Assembly: GCA_017959625.1 (NCBI GenBank)
Contig: JAGDAG010000210.1
Coordinates: 1 to 7,371, forward strand
Direction: 5' to 3'
Source: Abditibacteriota bacterium
GTDB taxonomy: Bacteria > Armatimonadota > UBA5829
Length of the DNA: 7,371 nucleotides
A model generated the notes under the pieces. It saw only the letters and a list, made by a program, of their open reading frames with translations, was not told the origin of the DNA and did not search any database. The position numbers were made by a program, and so were the translations under genes. This document shows positions 4,748 through 7,371 of the stretch, piece after piece (position 1 is the first letter of the stretch; every line of letters starts with the position of its first letter).

Positions 4748-6857
4748 ATTCCATCACCTCGAAGCCCACTACGTTGACGTAATTATGCTCCGACCTGGGG
4801 TTCTTGCCCCTGATCACAATTTTCACCGTGTGCTCTCCCGCCTCTTCGGCCGTAACGTCCGTATAGGCGTCCACGTCCCTTTCGGGCCTGTAAAGGTCTA
4901 TGTCGCAATACCGCTCTCCGTCAAGGAAAACCTCGCAGATGCCGCAGTCGTCATAGCAGCGGTATTTATACCGCAGGGTCTTGCCCTTGAAGGAATATTC
5001 GCACCAGGCTCCGTTTTTTTCCGACGCCCGCATATCGTTTATCATAAACCATTCGTCCGAAAAGTCGCCCAGGTATTTCTGGTTGGCTTCCAGATACAGA
5101 AAGTAGCGTTCTCCCTCCCTGTAGGCGTAAAAGGGCTTGAAGAGGAGCGTCCGGTCATTTTTGCTCACCCAGGTCATATTGTCCGCCTCCGCGGGGACAA
5201 AATCCTCGCCGAGGGAAGCGGGGTCTATAACGTCCGCCGGATTGCGCACGTCCTTCATGGCCTTTACCTCAATGGCCACGTGGCCGAAGGTTATGGCCCA
5301 GGGGTTCCCGGTATCCTCCAGGAGATACTTCGCTTCCAGCTCCATGGGCAGCTCGATCTCTATGGCGTCCCCCGCCTTCCACAGGCGCCGGACACAGGCC
5401 CAGCCGTTTTTCACGGTATAGGCAAAAGGCTTGCCGTTCACCTTTATCACCGCTCTGCCCGCCAGCCACTCCGGCAGCCGGAAACAGACGGCAAAGGCCG
5501 CCGGCTTGCCGGGAGAGAGAGAATAACGGACCCGGGTTTCCTCGGGAAACAGGGTATCGCACTCCAGGGTCACGCTGCAGCCGGACAGCTCAAAGGAGAC
5601 CCGTGAAGCAAAATACTGGGACACGTATATATCCCTTCCATTGTGAAAATACAGCTGGTTGGCCAGATCTGTCACAGTCAGGAGCCGGGTGCCGGTGCAG
5701 CAGGTCCAGGGGCAGTCGGGAAAATAGCTCTTTGCGGCCCCGTCCGGGCGGTAATTGGAATAGTAAAAGGCGTTGCCGTTGCCGGCCATAGGCAGAGAAG
5801 CGCATACGGCGTTGATGATGAGCTTTTCCGTCCAGTCGCCGTAACGGGCCTCGCCGGTGAAGCCGGTGAGGTATTTGCATATCTTGAAGGCCGCCCAGGT
5901 GGCGCACTGGGTCTCAAAGGAAGCCGAGTTGTATCTCACCAGGTCCGGCAGCTGCGACCGGGACACCAGGCTTTCCCCGGGGCCATAGCCTCCGGTGGCC
6001 AGGACCTGCTCGCTTTGCATATATTCATAGACCTTTTTCAGGGTGTCCAGATAATACCCGTCTCCCGTGGCGGCGTAGGCGCCCCCCAGGCCGTTGAAGC
6101 TGTTCACGTGGCTGTAGGCGTGGTGCCAGCTTTTTGCGTACACTGCGTCCGACACTCCGCCTGCCGCTTCGTCCCACCATTCCCGGTATTCCCACACCCG
6201 GGCAAAAGCCTTGTACCTTTCGTCCCCGGTGATGATATACAGCTTGTATAGGTGGTCGCTGATGGTGTACCATTCCCCGGTGCCCTGCCCGGTGGTATCG
6301 CCGTATTTGCAGGAGCGGTCCAGATTCTTTTCGCACCAGTCCGTTATGGGCCCGATATACTCCAGGGCCTCCGGCTCGCCGCAGTAATTGTATATGTCCA
6401 TCATGGCGGTGATGAGCTTGTCGTAATAATAGGGGGTAATGTGGGATGGCCGGGCGGCAAAGCAGTAGCCGTCCTCTTCGATGGTCTTGCCCCACTCCCG
6501 CATGAGATACAGGGCCTTCTCCTTAAAACGCTCGTCTCCGGTGAGAGCGTAAAGCCGGGCGTAGCCGGACATATACTGGCCGAAGGGGGAATGGCCCGCG
6601 TAGCCGAAGCCCATGCCCGCTCCCGGAGCAGGCTGTCCGGCCCTCTCCCTGTAATCCTTCAGCAGGTCGTCGCAGTTGAGCCCCGCATAATACCGGGCCA
6701 CGGAGTGCAGCAGGTCCTTCAGTTCCCCCTTCAGGATCACCTGATCCAGCCGCAGGGGCTTCAGGACGTTGCGGGCATAAAGAGCGTCATAGGGCTCCCT
6801 TGCCCCATAGGCCGAAAGACAACAGCAAAACAGCAGCAAAAACCACAATAATCTCAT
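4746..6857 (-). CDS. Secreted GH127/DUF1680-type glycoside hydrolase, probable beta-L-arabinofuranosidase
   Basis: A 703-residue exported enzyme. Residues 1-19 are a signal peptide (hydrophobic core 3-14, likely cleavage after G18 or A19; no lipobox). Residues about 30-395 match the (alpha/alpha)6 barrel of the DUF1680 family, with SPFGQYMSGYARLYALTGDER (90-110 region) and FTGEARYGDWTEKLI (333-347). Known GH127 members use a zinc-bound cysteine nucleophile. Here C386-C387 (PWTCCTG), E315 and C318 (FETQC) are the likely zinc ligands, C386 the nucleophile, and E295 (GYGPGES) a candidate acid/base. E315 and C318 are two residues apart, against one in characterised HypBA1. Beta domains follow (about 400-590, including LLFKPFYAYREGERYF). 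An extra beta-sandwich-like domain (about 600-703) ends in HTVKIVIRGKNP...VNVVGFEV, like accessory carbohydrate-binding modules. GGAGGG (6868-6863) five bases before the ATG is a strong ribosome site. The gene has its own promoter and terminator. Exact substrate is inferred, not proven. Confidence 0.88.
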   Translation of the reverse strand: MRLLWFLLLFCCCLSAYGAREPYDALYARNVLKPLRLDQVILKGELKDLLHSVARYYAGLNCDDLLKDYRERAGQPAPGAGMGFGYAGHSPFGQYMSGYARLYALTGDERFKEKALYLMREWGKTIEEDGYCFAARPSHITPYYYDKLITAMMDIYNYCGEPEALEYIGPITDWCEKNLDRSCKYGDTTGQGTGEWYTISDHLYKLYIITGDERYKAFARVWEYREWWDEAAGGVSDAVYAKSWHHAYSHVNSFNGLGGAYAATGDGYYLDTLKKVYEYMQSEQVLATGGYGPGESLVSRSQLPDLVRYNSASFETQCATWAAFKICKYLTGFTGEARYGDWTEKLIINAVCASLPMAGNGNAFYYSNYRPDGAAKSYFPDCPWTCCTGTRLLTVTDLANQLYFHNGRDIYVSQYFASRVSFELSGCSVTLECDTLFPEETRVRYSLSPGKPAAFAVCFRLPEWLAGRAVIKVNGKPFAYTVKNGWACVRRLWKAGDAIEIELPMELEAKYLLEDTGNPWAITFGHVAIEVKAMKDVRNPADVIDPASLGEDFVPAEADNMTWVSKNDRTLLFKPFYAYREGERYFLYLEANQKYLGDFSDEWFMINDMRASEKNGAWCEYSFKGKTLRYKYRCYDDCGICEVFLDGERYCDIDLYRPERDVDAYTDVTAEEAGEHTVKIVIRGKNPRSEHNYVNVVGFEVME

Positions 6858-6894
6858 AGAAACCCTCCGGGATTCTTACTTTTTCATCAATATT

Positions 6895-6923
6895 ATTGTA
6901 TCACCGACCGGGGGCCGGGTAAA
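6895..6923 (-). promoter_or_regulatory. Sigma70-type promoter for the GH127-type gene
   Basis: On the minus strand TTTACC (6923-6918) and TACAAT (6900-6895) are 17 bases apart, with TGA directly before the -10 box (extended -10). Transcription would start near 6888, about 30 bases before the ATG at 6857, leaving room for the GGAGGG ribosome site at 6868-6863. This gives the glycosidase its own start even though the esterase gene upstream is on the same strand. Confidence 0.65.
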
Positions 6924-6982
6924 ATGGAACGAATGGCAAATATATGTAAAAAAAGGCAAGACAGAATCCGGCGGTCAACGTT

Positions 6983-7023
6983 ATCCCGGCGGCGCGGGCT
7001 TACGAGGCCCGCGCCGCCGGGAT
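6983..7023. repeat. Perfect 17-bp GC-rich hairpin between esterase and glycosidase genes
   Basis: Arms 6983-6999 and 7007-7023 are perfect reverse complements (ATCCCGGCGGCGCGGGC on plus) around a 7-base loop. It begins 36 bases after the esterase stop codon on the minus strand. No U-run follows on either strand, so it is not a canonical intrinsic terminator. It may protect the 3' end of the esterase mRNA, terminate without a U-tract, or be one copy of a dispersed palindromic repeat. Only the structure itself is seen. Confidence 0.75.
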
Positions 7024-7059
7024 CGCCTGTGAAATAAACAAGATTCCCGGGCCGGCGCC

Positions 7060-7371
7060 TCAGTCAATAAGGCTGTGGATATAGGGTATCAGAATATCTG
7101 CCCAGGCCTCTCCGTGAGCCTTCAGCCCTTTGAGGCTGAAGTGGATACCCATTCCGTTGGCCTCTCTGTATTCCGACTGCAGGGTATCCGTATCCGGACC
7201 GGGGAGGGCAGCGCCTTCGTCCCAAAGCCGCTGCTGAGCGGACCTGGTGGTTTCGTGGAAAGGCGCCGAAGGGCTGTGATAGCTCACCTTGGCCACGAAC
7301 CATGGAAAGCGCCAGCCGGCGTCCAGGCAGGAATAGCGGATGGTGGTCCTGAGGAGCCTGTAATAGTCCTC
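7060..7371 (-). CDS. SASA/CE6-like carbohydrate esterase, C-terminal part (cut by window edge)
   Basis: The last 103 residues of a protein whose start lies beyond the right edge; the frame is open to base 7371 and ends in TGA at 7060-7062. The GTG at 7296 is an internal Val codon (FPWFVAKVSYH), not the start. Visible pieces are FPWFVAKVSYHSP (22-34 of the visible part), SAQQRLWDEG (44-53), GPDTDTLQSEYR (58-69) and GIHFSLKGLKAHGEAW (75-90). These resemble the end of SGNH-fold sialate O-acetylesterase / acetylxylan-esterase-like proteins (SASA domain, CE6-like). H77 in GIHFS is the probable catalytic histidine; the nucleophilic serine would be outside the window. It would remove acetyl groups from a glycan, which fits the neighbouring glycosidase. 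Substrate and export cannot be judged from this fragment. Confidence 0.75.
   Translation of the reverse strand, partial: EDYYRLLRTTIRYSCLDAGWRFPWFVAKVSYHSPSAPFHETTRSAQQRLWDEGAALPGPDTDTLQSEYREANGMGIHFSLKGLKAHGEAWADILIPYIHSLID

Noticed and set aside
4785..6851. Several plus-strand open frames opposite the glycosidase gene (4785-5606, 5643-6251, 6252-6851)
   Set aside because: All are antisense to one intact 703-residue family member with signal peptide, ribosome site and promoter; none has a motif or start signal of its own.
6826..6857. Lipobox in the glycosidase signal peptide (Cys11-13)
   Set aside because: The residue before Cys11 is Phe and the cysteines lie within the hydrophobic core, so a standard signal peptidase I site near residues 18-19 fits better.
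7064..7303. Alternative minus-strand frame with a 79-residue translation
   Set aside because: It is shifted relative to the esterase frame, which alone gives the conserved GIHFS and GPDTDTL segments and stays open to the window edge.

Overview
The window holds seven protein-coding genes, six complete and one cut by the right edge. It reads as a chromosomal segment of a Gram-negative, carbohydrate-using bacterium. The Gram-negative inference rests on an apolipoprotein N-acyltransferase (Lnt) next to a gene for a classical lipoprotein. Carbohydrate use is suggested by a secreted GH127-type glycosidase and a downstream-oriented carbohydrate esterase. Promoters have sigma70-type TATAAT boxes and several genes have GGAG-type ribosome sites, which argues against Bacteroidota. 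The protein types would suit a lineage such as Armatimonadota/Abditibacteriota, Planctomycetota or Lentisphaerota, but I cannot fix the phylum from this sequence.

Left block (1-1192, plus strand): a helical protein of unknown function (8-532) is followed after 21 bases by a small flavoprotein reductase (554-1192) with a CX2CX2CX7C cysteine cluster. Its stop codon overlaps that of the convergent lnt by 4 bases.

Second block (1189-3776, minus strand): a GT4-type glycosyltransferase (2643-3776) and lnt (1189-2655) overlap by 13 bases and form a probable two-gene envelope operon. A near-consensus promoter lies at 3847-3875, and the leader carries a perfect 7-bp hairpin with a U7 loop.

Third block (3897-4691, plus strand): a second near-consensus promoter, divergent from the first, drives a lipoprotein of unknown function. 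A 6-bp inverted repeat overlaps its -10 box. The gene ends at a strong bidirectional terminator (4713-4747) shared with the convergent glycosidase gene.

Fourth block (4746-7371, minus strand): a 703-residue secreted GH127/DUF1680-type glycosidase with an extra C-terminal beta-sandwich-like domain has its own promoter (6895-6923) and a strong ribosome site. Upstream of it on the same strand is the C-terminal part of a SASA/CE6-like esterase. Between them sits a perfect 17-bp GC-rich hairpin without a U-tract. Together the two enzymes suggest removal of arabinosyl and acetyl side groups from plant polysaccharide.

No mobile element, CRISPR array, tRNA or rRNA was seen. I found no clearly novel system. 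The most useful leads are the shifted zinc-ligand spacing in the glycosidase, the GC-rich hairpin, the structured leader of the glycosyltransferase-lnt operon, and the shared extended -10 pattern of all three promoters.
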